Shown here piece by piece: positions 1 through 10,102 of a DNA stretch of 31,182 nt (position 1 is its first letter; the number at the start of each line of letters is the position of its first letter). The position numbers were made by a program, and so were the translations under genes. Source of the stretch: Saccoglossus kowalevskii. Its lineage: Eukaryota; Hemichordata; Enteropneusta; Harrimaniidae. The stretch is taken from assembly GCF_000003605.2 (NCBI RefSeq), contig NW_003108083.1, positions 377,020 through 408,201 of the forward strand. The letters are read 5' to 3'. Under the pieces are notes generated by a model. It saw nothing but the letters and a program-made list of their open reading frames with translations. It ran no database searches and was not told the DNA's origin.

Positions 1-885
1 CCCAATGAAATCGTACGGGAAGTTAGTTAACGAGTTCACAATGAAAGTAAATGCCCGATATTGGGCGAATTCGTGTATCATTGGCGTCATAGGAACATTC
101 CGGGGTCTTCGTTTTCCAGGGCCAGGGTCTTCGTTTTCCAGGGTCTTAGGTCTTCGTTTTCCATACACCCTGCAGAACCTGCCATTCTCAATTTTCAGTT
201 AAAATGTCAACTGCGCATGCTTCGTCATTGTCATGTGTTCAGGTCACATGACAGAGGTCATCTTGAAATCCGTCGTTCAATCGATTAAATTACGTTCGGT
301 CTAATTATACACAGAAATATATACTTTTCAAGAAGAAATAGTCCTTCATTTTCGGTCAGTAGATACCTAAGATGTTTGTGTTTGCAAGGATAACTTTTAT
401 TCGTTTTAAATTTCATTGAAATCGTTCGATAACATCAAAAATAGCGTGCGCCCCGGGATTCCGGGGCGGCGAACTGTGCGGTTCTCAATGGACGCGATCT
501 GCAGCTCTATGGCCGCAACGTAATATCAAAATAGCTTAAGCGGCCAATAAGAGCTGCTAAACTGCAGCAAGTGACGACCCTCCCGTTTTAAAGACTGATG
601 GTATCGCGCAGGTTGTATTCAATACACTTCGGGGAATAGAACGCGTGCTAAATACATTGCTTGTTTTCTCGTGTGTAAATGTGCAAATACGCATTTTTTT
701 AAAAATATATAGTTTACTCTCGGCGCAACAAAGATATTACCTTCATCTTTACAATTATTTATAAACTTCACAATTCAAACAAAAACGAGAGGTTTCTATT
801 GGCCGATTGAATAGATATTATAATGTTTTCAAATGATATCGTTGAATACTGACATCTTTCAAATGGTTTACCAATTAACACTTAC
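1..885. other. Intron (left edge); no exon recognised
   Basis: No exon with convincing splice sites is visible on either strand. A 15-base word GGTCTTCGTTTTCCA occurs three times at about 103-163. A GC-richer patch at 430-660 contains the inverted repeat CCCCGG-gatt-CCGGGG-like sequence near 451-466. The two small plus-strand open frames at 5-288 overlap each other, show no domain and are unlikely to be coding. Confidence 0.6.
103..163. repeat. Three copies of a 15-bp word
   Basis: GGTCTTCGTTTTCCA appears at about 103-117, 126-140 and 149-163, spaced 23 bases apart. It is a short minisatellite-like run inside intron or flank. Confidence 0.75.
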
Positions 886-927
886 CTTCTTCTGTGGATT
901 CCGTGGGAGGTTCCATGGTGTAGGAAT
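886..927 (-). CDS. Exon 19: short Thr/Glu/Pro exon, possible start of a third mucin-SEA segment
   Basis: This 42-bp phase 1-1 exon, residues 3888-3901, reads DSYTMEPPTESTEE. It has a good acceptor (TTTCTTTCAG) and donor (GTAAGTG). Its start resembles that of exon 16 (DPYTLAPTTEF), which suggests the next repeat module begins here, with the rest beyond the left edge. It was found by splice signals and phase continuity from exon 18. It is short, so confidence is moderate. Confidence 0.62.
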
Positions 928-1344
928 CTGAAAGAAATTTAATATCATCATACATTAGTACACTACATAGACTACATGTGCAATCCGTCTACAACCACGC
1001 TATTTTAAACATAGATACCGAAATGGAGGAACATATTTAGTTTTGAATACCCGACGAGAAAGAAAGGCACAATCAAGGTCAATATTTCATTAAAACTTAA
1101 TAATGACCTCCACCTCGGTAACTATATGTTTTATTATGCCAAATAAATAATCACGACATAAACCGTATGACATTTTTTGTTGTTTTTTGTAAACATCTGC
1201 ACATGCGCAATAACGAAATCGAGGTCAATTGATGTTCATTATTGTCTCTAAGCCAATAGTGAGTTGTGTTCACCATCACGTGACCGTGTTCAGTTCAATC
1301 AGCGGCACGACCATGGGTATGATAAAACTAAATAGAGTTTGTAC
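928..1344 (-). other. Intron between exons 18 and 19
   Basis: AT-rich intron with proper GT and AG ends. I see no further exon or element in it. Confidence 0.7.
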
Positions 1345-1571
1345 CTAGTTTTATAACATCAGTCCGGTCAATTATGACAGTTTTGTTAGAAAACTCCCTG
1401 AACGCATCAGTTTGATTCAGCCCATATGTAAATTCTTCTAGGATCAATGCCTCCGTGACGTCAGTTTCATTTAAAGGAATCGGTATTTCGACATCTACTT
1501 TAGTAATATTCTCATGCATGGGAACATTCACCATGGGTTTCTGCCTCTTCCTCCTGATAGGTGGTGATTCC
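1345..1571 (-). CDS. Exon 18: back half of SEA-like domain 2 with RRKR site
   Basis: This 227-bp exon, phase 2 to 1, covers residues 3812-3887. It starts with a loop containing SPPIRRKRQ (RRKR at 1544-1555), then VDVEIPIPLNETDVTEALI, FTYGLNQTDAFREFS and KTVII. It aligns with exon 15 along its length, one residue longer. The furin-type site, the EIPIPLNETD strand/helix boundary and two sequons (NET, N-x-T before DAF) are conserved, while the spacer between RRKR and the strand diverges. No cysteines and no G-SVVV are present. Acceptor is TCTAACAG, donor GTACAA (weak, but in the same place as the exon 15 donor). Confidence 0.84.
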
Positions 1572-2060
1572 CTGTTAGAATAGTAGGTAGTAGTGAGACA
1601 TCGCAATGTTACGTTAAAAGACCACCAGCGGTCCCTCAAGTACAATCCGTAAAACTGTCACAACGTTCATATGAATATATAATATGTATGAGTACAAAAC
1701 ACAACAGACGGAGAGCCTCTCGGCCTTTTTTTAGTTATTTCGAATAGGAAACTTGGTAGCATTGTTGATTTATTGAGCTTAATTACTAAATGTTTGAAAT
1801 GTCAAAAATAGAAAAAAAGACAGTCGCGTAGACCGCGATTTCTTTATATTCAATCCGGTTGCGCCATTGACACATAATCAGGTTCACGCCCTCACACGTA
1901 TTACGATATCATCGTGTAGCATGATCAGTGGCGTTTTATCTTTTAATGAGATGTAGAGGGCGTGATTTAAGTAATAGTCTATAGGGTATCAATCAACCTA
2001 AAACCAACTTATCATATAATAAATAATAATCATAAACAAATTCCAGTATTGTGTACTTAC
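1572..2060 (-). other. Intron between exons 17 and 18, with a 10-bp inverted repeat
   Basis: The intron holds no recognised exon. TCACGCCCTC at 1884-1893 and its exact reverse complement at 1955-1964 form a 10-bp inverted repeat about 80 bp across. This could be a decayed small transposon or chance. Confidence 0.6.
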
Positions 2061-2128
2061 GTGAATGATAGAACGTAATAACAGTATGTAAGCCCACGGA
2101 GTTTACCAACATCGAATACCTTATACAT
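2061..2128 (-). CDS. Exon 17: middle of SEA-like domain 2
   Basis: This 68-bp exon, phase 0 to 2, encodes MYKVFDVGKLRGLTYCYYV followed by LSF. Acceptor is CATGCAG behind a good pyrimidine-rich tract, and donor is GTAAGTAC. It matches exon 14 in length, phases and sequence (VFDVG, conserved Cys, aromatic residues). It joins exon 16 to exon 18 in frame. Confidence 0.82.
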
Positions 2129-2346
2129 CTGCATGATGAAAACAGGAGTAGATATGGTGAGGATATACACGTGTCTTACTAAACAATAAAACACTAAACT
2201 ATAGTAACAGTTACACCCAGTCTTGGCAATTGTATTGCAACGACCTTGAGACATGTGCATGTGTGTAATCGTGTTGGTCAATATTTCCAAAGACACGTTA
2301 TAGAAAGTTGAAACTTTGACTTGCGATTTAATGTATGATTACCTAC

Positions 2347-4439
2347 CCCCTTGCCAATGTAATCAGCCTCGTCACGAAACGTGCACGTTGATTTGTCTGA
2401 CAGGTCATCGTTCCAGGGTAATCCATATATATATAAGGTCATCATAAATCTTTGACTGGGTATCTGTACTTTACAGATATATTCCTCTGGTGTACACGTT
2501 GGTAAAACCGTTGCTGTAGTAGGCGCAGTTGTAACTTGAAGTGTTGTGGGATCTTGATGTGGTGTAGTAACTTTCGGTGCAGTTGTAACATCGCCACTTG
2601 TACTTTTTGTTGGTGTAGTAATCTTTGATGTAGTTACATCGCCACTTGTACTTTGTGTTGGTATAGTAACCTTCGATGTAGTTGCATCGCCACTTGTACT
2701 TTTTGTTGGTGTAGTAACCGTTGATGTAGTTACATCGCCACTTGTACTTTGTGTTGGTTTAGTATCCTTTGATGTAGTTACATCGCCACTTGTACTTTGT
2801 GTTGGTGTAGTATCTTTTGATGTAGTTGCATCGTCACTTGTACTTTGTGTTGGTACAGTAACTATTGATGTAATTGGTGTACCTGATGTAGCGTCTGTCT
2901 GTGATGTAGTAACCTGTCTCATTGTGGGAACCGGTGCTGTAGTTTTGACACCACTTGGCTGTGTCGATGTATCTGATTGGGTTGTTATAACTGGCGATGG
3001 TGTGCTTGGTTGTGCTGTTTTAACTGATTCAATAGTAGTAGTTTTTAATGTAGATGTTTCACCTTCTGTTCCATCTGTGAACGGACTGGCTGTGTCAACT
3101 GTACCTTCTTCTGTCGTAGGACCTGATGTTGTGTGTGGTTTTGTTGTTGTAACTGGCTCACTGGCAGTAGTTTTCAATGTAGATGTTTCACCTTCTGTTC
3201 CATCTGTGAATGGACTGGCTGTGTCAAATGTACCTTCTTCTGTCGTAGAGCCTGGTGTTGTGTGTGGTTTTGTTGTCCTAGCTGGCTCACTGGCAGTAGT
3301 TTGTAATGTAGATGTTTCACCTTCTGTTTCATCTGTAAACGGACTGGCTGTATCAACTGTACCTTCTTCTGTCGCGGGACCTGATGTTGTGTGTGGTTTT
3401 GTTGTTGTAACTGGTTCACTGGTAGTAGTTTGTAATGTAGATGTTTCACTTTCTGTTCCATCTGTGAATGGACTGGCTGTGTCAACTGTACCTTCTTCTG
3501 TCGTAGGGTCTGATGTTGTGTGTGGTTTTGTTGTTGTAACTGGTTCACTGGTAGTAGTTTTCAATGTAGATGTTTCACCTTCTGTTCCATCTTTGAACGG
3601 ACTGACTGTATCAACTGTACCTTCTTCTGTCGTAGGACCTGATGTTGTGTGTGGTTTTGTTGTTGTAACTGGTTCACTAGTAGTAGTTTGTAATGTAGAT
3701 GTTTCACTTTCTGTTCCATCTGTGAACGGACTGGCTGTATCAACTGTACCTTCTTCTGTCGTAGGACCTGATGTTGTGTGTGGTTTTGTTGTTGTAACTG
3801 GTTCACTAGTAGTAGTTTGTAATGTAGATGTTTCACTTTCTGTTCTATCTGTGAACGGACTGGCTGTATCAACTGTACCTTCTCTTGTCATAGGACCTGA
3901 TGTTGTGTGTGGTTTTGTTGTTGTAACTGGCTCACTGGCAGTAGTATTCAATGTAGATGTTTCACCTTCTGTTCCATCTGTGAACGGACTGGCTGTATCA
4001 ACTGTACGTTCTTCTGTCGCGGGACCTGATGTTGTGTGTGGTTTTGTTGTTGTAACTGGTTCACTGGTAGTAGTTTGTAATGTAGATGTTTCACCTTCTG
4101 TTCCATCGGTAAACGGACTGGCTGTGTCAACTGTATCTCCTTCTGTTATTAGGTCTGATGGTGTGCTTGGTTGTGTTGTTGTAGCTGGTTCACTAGTAGT
4201 AGCGATAATAGTAGTTTCATTTTCTGTGTCATTGCTAAAGAAACCATTCGTCATGATTGGTTCTGTTGTAACACCTGTCTCAGCAACAAGGACATCGGTG
4301 GAAACTACTTCAGTGCCTTCCACTGTGATTATGCCTGTTGTAATCTGGTCAGTATATGCATCGATATAAGTTGTCATGGTTTCCATATCCCCGACAGTTG
4401 TTGCCGGAAATTCAGTTGTAGGTGCCAGTGTGTATGGAT
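2347..4439 (-). CDS. Exon 16: mucin block D (43-residue repeats) and front of SEA-like domain 2
   Basis: This 2,093-bp exon runs from phase 1 to phase 0 and covers residues 3092-3789. It begins DPYTLAPTTEFPATT, followed by about ten 43-residue (129-bp) repeats with TTSEPVTTTKPHTTSGP and TVDTASPFTDGTEGETS. Next come about seven 16-residue (48-bp) repeats like TPTQSTSGDVTTSK. These are Pro/Thr/Ser-rich, closer to classical mucin than exons 10-11. The end switches to CTPEEYICKVQIPSQRF, TLYIYGLPWNDDLSD and TCTFRDEADYIGKG, the front of a SEA-like domain matching exon 13. Acceptor is TTTTTCAG. The donor is taken as GTAGGT at 2341-2346 because it gives phase 0 at the same residue as exon 13; it is weaker than GTAAGT. 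A long open frame on the opposite strand (2924-4369) is a repeat artefact. Confidence 0.86.
2375..2880 (-). repeat. 48-bp coding repeats of mucin block D (with adjoining unique end)
   Basis: About seven 16-residue repeats (TPTQSTSGDVTTSK type) lie at about 2570-2870 within exon 16. The period is a multiple of three, so copy-number change keeps the reading frame. Confidence 0.75.
3010..4200 (-). repeat. 129-bp coding tandem repeats of mucin block D
   Basis: About ten copies of a 129-bp (43-codon) unit fill this part of exon 16. The landmark gatgttgtgtgtgg recurs with 129-bp spacing (e.g. 3125, 3254 as ggtgttg, 3383). Internal copies are very alike and edge copies more divergent, as expected from unequal exchange. 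Confidence 0.85.
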
Positions 4440-4724
4440 CTGAAAAATAATGGAAGGAGTGATTGAAATAATAAGTCTTTGTGCAGACATACTATTTTAT
4501 GTGGATGAATAATTACTACTAATAATAATTAATATGTGCATGTAATTGATACTAACACTACGATAATTATTTCCTGTTTTCGATATTGTGAAATTCTTCA
4601 TGTTTTCTGTTTACTGATCAGTATTGAATTTTCAGTTGAGCATAATTTCCGATTGCAAATTTCAAATATATGCAAATCGCGGGGATACAAGTTGCCTATA
4701 TGAATGTGTGTGTGTGTACATTAC

Positions 4725-4948
4725 CTAATTTGGTTACGTTGGTCATACTAAGTATGACGGTTTTTGAGGATATATTTCTGAAAGCATCAGTCACATTCAG
4801 ACCATATTCAAATTCAGTTTCAATATACTCGACCGTAATGTCAGTTTCATTCAATGGTATAGGTATCTCCACTTCTACTTCAATAATATCCTCGGTATCT
4901 GTGGGAGCAATGTAGACCTGTCTTTTCCTTCTATTATGATTATGTAAC
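4725..4948 (-). CDS. Exon 15: back half of SEA-like domain 1 with RRKR site
   Basis: This 224-bp exon runs from phase 2 to phase 1 (acceptor CCAACAG, donor GTAATG), residues 3017-3091. It begins with a short polar loop and RRKR at 4921-4932, a furin-type proprotein convertase site, then VEVEIPIPLNETDITVEYI, FEYGLNVTDAFRNIS and KTVIL. The alternation EVEVEIPI fits the third SEA strand, the ETEFEYGL part the last helix, and KTVIL the last strand. The usual SEA self-cleavage motif G-SVVV is absent, and the RRKR sits in the corresponding loop. N-glycosylation sequons NET, NVT and NIS are present. There are no cysteines here; all four SEA-like cysteines lie before the cut. Strong homology with exon 18 supports the exon. 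Confidence 0.85.
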
Positions 4949-5092
4949 CTGTTGGAAAAAAACAATCCAGTTACTACAATAGTCAGCAGAAATTGAATCT
5001 TGACAGTTACAACCAAGATAGTGTATTACGAGGAGTTATACTATATTAAGTGAAGCCATACATATTCATTATATATTATACAGAATACTCAC

Positions 5093-5160
5093 GTAAACTT
5101 GGTGACATGGTAGCACGGTATTATTCTTCCCAGTCTGCCTACATCAAACACTATATGAAG
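5093..5160 (-). CDS. Exon 14: middle of SEA-like domain 1
   Basis: This 68-bp exon runs from phase 0 to phase 2 and encodes LHIVFDVGRLGRIIPCYHV followed by TKF. Acceptor is CACACAG and donor GTGAGT. It is too short for an ordinary ORF search and was found by homology with exon 17, which is also exactly 68 bp, has the same phases and shares VFDVG-L-G and a C-Y-V pattern. In the SEA fold this would be the second helix and the strand that leads to the cleavage loop. The cysteine is conserved in both copies. Confidence 0.8.
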
Positions 5161-5421
5161 CTGTGTGTTTAGTGATAATGTATAATTAACATAACATAAT
5201 TAAGACTTAAATCATAAGAGGAACATATTAAAAAACAACATATTTATGGCTACCAAAAATAACATTGAGGCTGAATACACAGTACACATAGGGGGAAGAG
5301 TAAATTATATTCCATTGATTCGCTGGATTGATTACAAAGCTAAATAGGTGCTAATGCAAACAGTAGTTTGCCACTTTCATTAACAGTTACTTGACTATAC
5401 TTAATTGTACAGAATACTTAC

Positions 5422-6893
5422 CCCATGCCCAATGCTGTCAGCTTCATCTTTGTACATGCATGTGTTATCATCATTAAGGTCATCGACCCATGTTAGGCCA
5501 AATATAACCAATTTCATCTTAAATCTCTGACTCGGGTATTGAGCAATGCATATGTAATTCTGAGTTTTGCACACTGCTGCTGTTGTAGTAATGCCATCTG
5601 TTTGGGTTGACATGTGCTGCGTTGTAGCTGTTGTACCATATGTTGATACGCCTGGTTCTGTTGTTACTATTGTTTCAGTAGTAGTCATAATCGTTTCGTC
5701 GTCCATTCCTGCTGTTGTTGAGCCAATTGATGTGAATGGTTCATCGACAATAGTAGTCTCCAATTCAGTTCCCTCTCCTACTGTGAGTGCATATGGTGAT
5801 GTAGTACCTGCTGTGGACTTTGATGTTATTTTGTCGTAATTAGTAAGAGGAACAGTTGACTGCACAGTAGTTTCTTTAAAATGAGTGGTGTCCATCGCAG
5901 GGTCGGTCTCTGTAGTAGGTACTGGTGTAGTAGGGGTAGTGGTTTTGTCATAACTTGTTGTCTCTATTTCTGTAGATAGTACTTCTGTAATTTCCTTGGT
6001 TGTGGTAGGGGTTGATACAAATTTAGAAGAGGTTTCATCATAACTTATGGTCCCAATTTCCGTGGATAGTACCTCTGTAATTTCCTCGGTTGTGGTAGTG
6101 GTTGATACAAACTGGGAAGTGGCCTTAACATAACTTGTGGCCTCCGATTCTGTGGTCATCACCTTCGTAGTTTGTTGAGTTGTGGTACGGGCTGGGGTAA
6201 ACTGGGTAGTGGCTTCATCATAACTTGTGATCTCTGTAGATATTTCATCTGTAGTTTCCTGGGTTGTTGTAAGGAATGGTGTGGAAAGGGAAGTGGTGTC
6301 ATCATAACTTGTGGTTTCTTTTGCAGTGGAAATTTCATCTGTTGTTTCCTTGGTTGTTGTAAGGAATGCTGTGAACTGGAAAGTGATTTCATCATAACTT
6401 GTGGTTTCTTTTTCAGTGACCATTTCGTCTGTAGTTTCCTGGGTTGTTGTAAGAATTGGTGTGAACTGGGAAGTAATGTCATCATAAATTGTGGTTTCTT
6501 TTGCAGTGGCAATTTCATCTGTAGTTTCCTTGGTTGTTGTAAGGAATGGTGTGAACTGGAAAGTGATGTCATCATAAGTTGTGGTTTCTTTTTCAGTGGC
6601 CATTTCGTCTGTAGTTTCCTGGGTTGTTGTAAGAATTTGTGTGAACTGGAAAGTGATGTCATCATAAGTTGTGGTTTCTTTTTCAGTGGCAATTTCATCT
6701 GTAGTTTCCTGGGTTGTTGTAAGGAATGGTGTGAACTGGGAAGTGATGTCATCATAAGTTGTGGTTTCTTTTTTAGTGGCCATTTCATCTGTAGTTTCCT
6801 GGGTTGTTGTAAGGAATGGTGTGAACTGGGAAGTGATTTCTGTACCGTATGTTTCTTTTGCTGTTGTTGTCTCTGATAGCATTGTTGTTTTAA
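5422..6893 (-). CDS. Exon 13: mucin block C (30-residue repeats) and front of SEA-like domain 1
   Basis: This 1,472-bp exon runs from phase 1 to phase 0 and covers residues 2504-2994. It opens VKTTMLSETTTAKETYG, then about ten tandem repeats of 30 residues (90 bp), for example ETTDEMATEKETTTYDDIT followed by QFTPFLTTTQ. The first seven are near identical and later ones degenerate. A non-repetitive Thr-rich stretch follows. The last ~50 residues change character: CKTQNYICIAQYPSQ, FKMKLVIFGLTWVDDLND, TCMYKDEADSIGHG. That end matches the start of SEA domains (a beta strand, W-x-DDL-D, then a helix). Exon 16 has the same end. Donor is GTAAGT and acceptor TTTTCAG. Confidence 0.86.
6000..6880 (-). 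repeat. 90-bp coding tandem repeats of mucin block C
   Basis: About ten copies of a 90-bp (30-codon) unit lie in exon 13. The word gtagtttcct recurs exactly 90 bp apart at 6431, 6521, 6611, 6701 and 6791. Copies toward 6000 are more divergent. Confidence 0.85.
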
Positions 6894-7017
6894 CTGAAAA
6901 AGAAAGGCGGTTTCAGTTTCTTTATTTACTCGTCTCAAATATAGTTCAATTATTATTCCGAATATTATTCTTATTAATTTTGTAATGAACTCAAATATGA
7001 ATGCATAATTTTCTTAC

Positions 7018-7191
7018 CTGGCTCTGTTGCAGACATAGTACCTAATTCATCTGTAATCAACGTTTTATCTTGAGTTACCGTATATGTTTCTTCTGTCACC
7101 AGAGTACTTAATTCATCTGCAACCGACGTTTCGTCTTTAATTGTTGTACCAGTTGATGTTGCTTCTGTTGTTGGATGTGCTGTAGTAGGTA
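7018..7191 (-). CDS. Exon 12: short Thr-rich linker exon
   Basis: This 174-bp phase 1-1 exon, residues 2446-2503, reads VPTTAHPTTEATSTGTTIK, followed by two related segments containing ADELSTLVTEETY and TDELGTMSATEP. It is Thr/Glu-rich with no cysteines and is consistent with a mucin linker. The donor is GTAAGA. The acceptor CTTGCAG is preceded almost directly by a ~144-bp (TAAA)n tract instead of a pyrimidine tract, so use of this exon may be inefficient. Because it is symmetric, skipping would not alter the frame. There is no CDS homologue to prove it; support comes from phase, splice sites and composition. Confidence 0.7.
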
Positions 7192-8215
<1,024 letters not shown>

Positions 8216-10102
8216 CTGTTTCAACTGGAGTATTTGTTTCAGCTGTAGTAGATGTTTCGTCTTGTTTTTTAGTTCCTGCTTCTGTCACAATAGTTGAACT
8301 TAATCCATATGCAGTTGATTGAGTGTCAGCTGCAGTTGATGTTTCGACTTCAGTCGCAGTACCAGTTTCTGTTTTACTTGCAGTACTAACACCAGGTGCA
8401 GTTGATGTTCCATCCTGAGTTGCAATACCAATTTCTGTTCTAATTACAGTACTAACTGAAGCTACAGTTTCGTCTGCAGTTGCAATACTAGTTTCTGCTC
8501 TATCTGCGGTACTATTTGAACCTGCGGTTGATGTTACGCTTTCAGTTGCAGTATCAGTTACCGTTATACCAGCTGTACTAACCCCCGCTGCAGTTGATAA
8601 TTCGTTTTGAGCTGTAGTACCAGCTTCTGATATACCTGCAGTACTAGCCAGGGCTGCAGTTGATGCCTGAACCTCAATCTCAGTTGCAGTCACAGTTTCT
8701 ATTTCACCTGCAGTACTAATCCAAGATACCACTGATGTTTTGTCTTTAGTTGCAATACCAGTTTCTGTTATACCTGCAGTACTAACTGCAGCTGCAGTTG
8801 ATGTTTCGGCTTCAGTTGCAATACCAGTTGCTGTTATACTTGCAGTACTAACCCTAGCTACAGTTGACATTCCACTTTCAGTTGTAGTACCGGTTTCTGT
8901 CATACCTGTAGTACTAACCCCAGTTGTCATTAATGTTTCAACTGCAGTTGCAGTAGCAGCTTCAGTTATATGCGCTGTACTAACTCTATCTGCAGTTGAT
9001 CTTTCATCTTCACTTGTAGTACCAGCTTCATTCATACCTGTAGTGATAAACGAAGCTGCGATTGATGTTCCGTCTTGAATTATAGCACTAGCTTGAGTTA
9101 TATGCGGAGTACTAATCTCAGTTGCAGATAATGTTTCATTATGAGTTTCAGTGGCAGTTTCTGTTATACTTGAAGTACTGACTGCAGCTGCAGTTGACAT
9201 TTCTTCCTCAGTTGCAGTACCTGTTTCTGTTAAACTTGCAGTACTAACTTCAGCTGCAGATGATATTTCTTCCTCAGTTGCAATACCTGTTTCTGTTCTT
9301 CCTGCAGTACCAAGCCCAGCTTCAGTTGACATTTCTTCCTCAGTTGCAGTACCTGTTTCGGTTATACCTGCAGTACTGACTGCAGCTGCAGTTGACATTT
9401 CTTCCGCAGTTGCAGTACCTGTTTCTGTTAAACTTGCAGTACTAACTTCAGCTGCAGATGATATTTCGTCCTCAGTTGCAATACCTGTTTCTGTTCTTCC
9501 TGCAGTGCTAAGCACAGCTTCAGTTGATGTTTCAACCTCAGTTGCTGTAATAGTTTCTATTTCATCTGCAGTACTAATCCAAGCTACCGTTGATGTTTCG
9601 TTTTGAGTTGTAGAACCAGTTTCTGTTATACTTGCAGTACTAACTTCGTCTGCAGTTAATGCACTGCCTTGAGTTGCAGTACGAGTTTCTGTTATACTTG
9701 CAGTACTAACCTCATCTGTAGTTGATGTATCGTCAGTGATTGTAGCGCCAGTCTCTGATATAGCGTGAGTACTTATACCTGATGTCTCAAGATTGCTCGT
9801 TATTGAAACAAAGCGTGAAGTCACACCTACTGTTGGCGCACTGTGTGAGCTCGGTTGAAAGCTAGTGCATGGTACGGATGTCTGTACCGCGTCAGTCTGT
9901 GTCTCGAATATGGTCGTAAAAGTATCTGTTACTGTTGGAGTCGACAGTTTATAAGTTTCTTTTGTCTCATCGTCTGCGGCAGTACCACTTGCTAACCACG
10001 TCAATGAAGCGAGAGGAGTATCAGTTGTTTTTGTAATATCGGTGTGTCCTTCCGTTCCAGTTGTCACAGTTGCTGATGTAGTCTGTGTCGTGGTCGGAAT
10101 TC
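8216..10102 (-). CDS. Exon 11: mucin block B, paralogue of exon 10
   Basis: This 1,887-bp phase 1-1 exon encodes 629 residues (1817-2445). Its first ~110 residues match exon 10 closely (both contain KTTDTPLAS and SAPTVGVTSRFVSI), followed by about 22 copies of the same 22-residue Ser/Thr/Ala/Glu repeat (for example STASITETGTATEEEMS). Acceptor is TGAACAG and donor GTATCA, at positions equivalent to those of exon 10. The flanking introns are also duplicated. It is half the length of exon 10, so repeat number changed after duplication. The block should behave as an acidic glycosylated stalk. Antisense frames are open across the repeats but reflect repeat composition. Confidence 0.85.

Noticed and set aside
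3174-4130. Gln/His-rich minus-strand frames (KPHT region read one frame off)
   Set aside because: Shifted-frame readings of the block D repeats; the chosen frame is the one that continues through splice sites to the SEA-like end.
2924-4369. 481-codon open frame on the plus strand across mucin block D
   Set aside because: It is antisense to in-frame 129-bp repeats; one stop-free unit copied ten times leaves the opposite strand open. No start context, domain or splice structure supports it.
6159-6938. Gln/Lys-rich minus-strand frame over block C
   Set aside because: Off-frame reading of the 90-bp repeats; it does not connect in phase to exons 12 or 14.
8740-9606. Plus-strand open frames with repeated VPVSVIPAVLT-like peptide
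   Set aside because: Antisense shadow of the 66-bp repeats in exon 11; similar shadows lie at 13938-14594 and 14799-15050 over exon 10.
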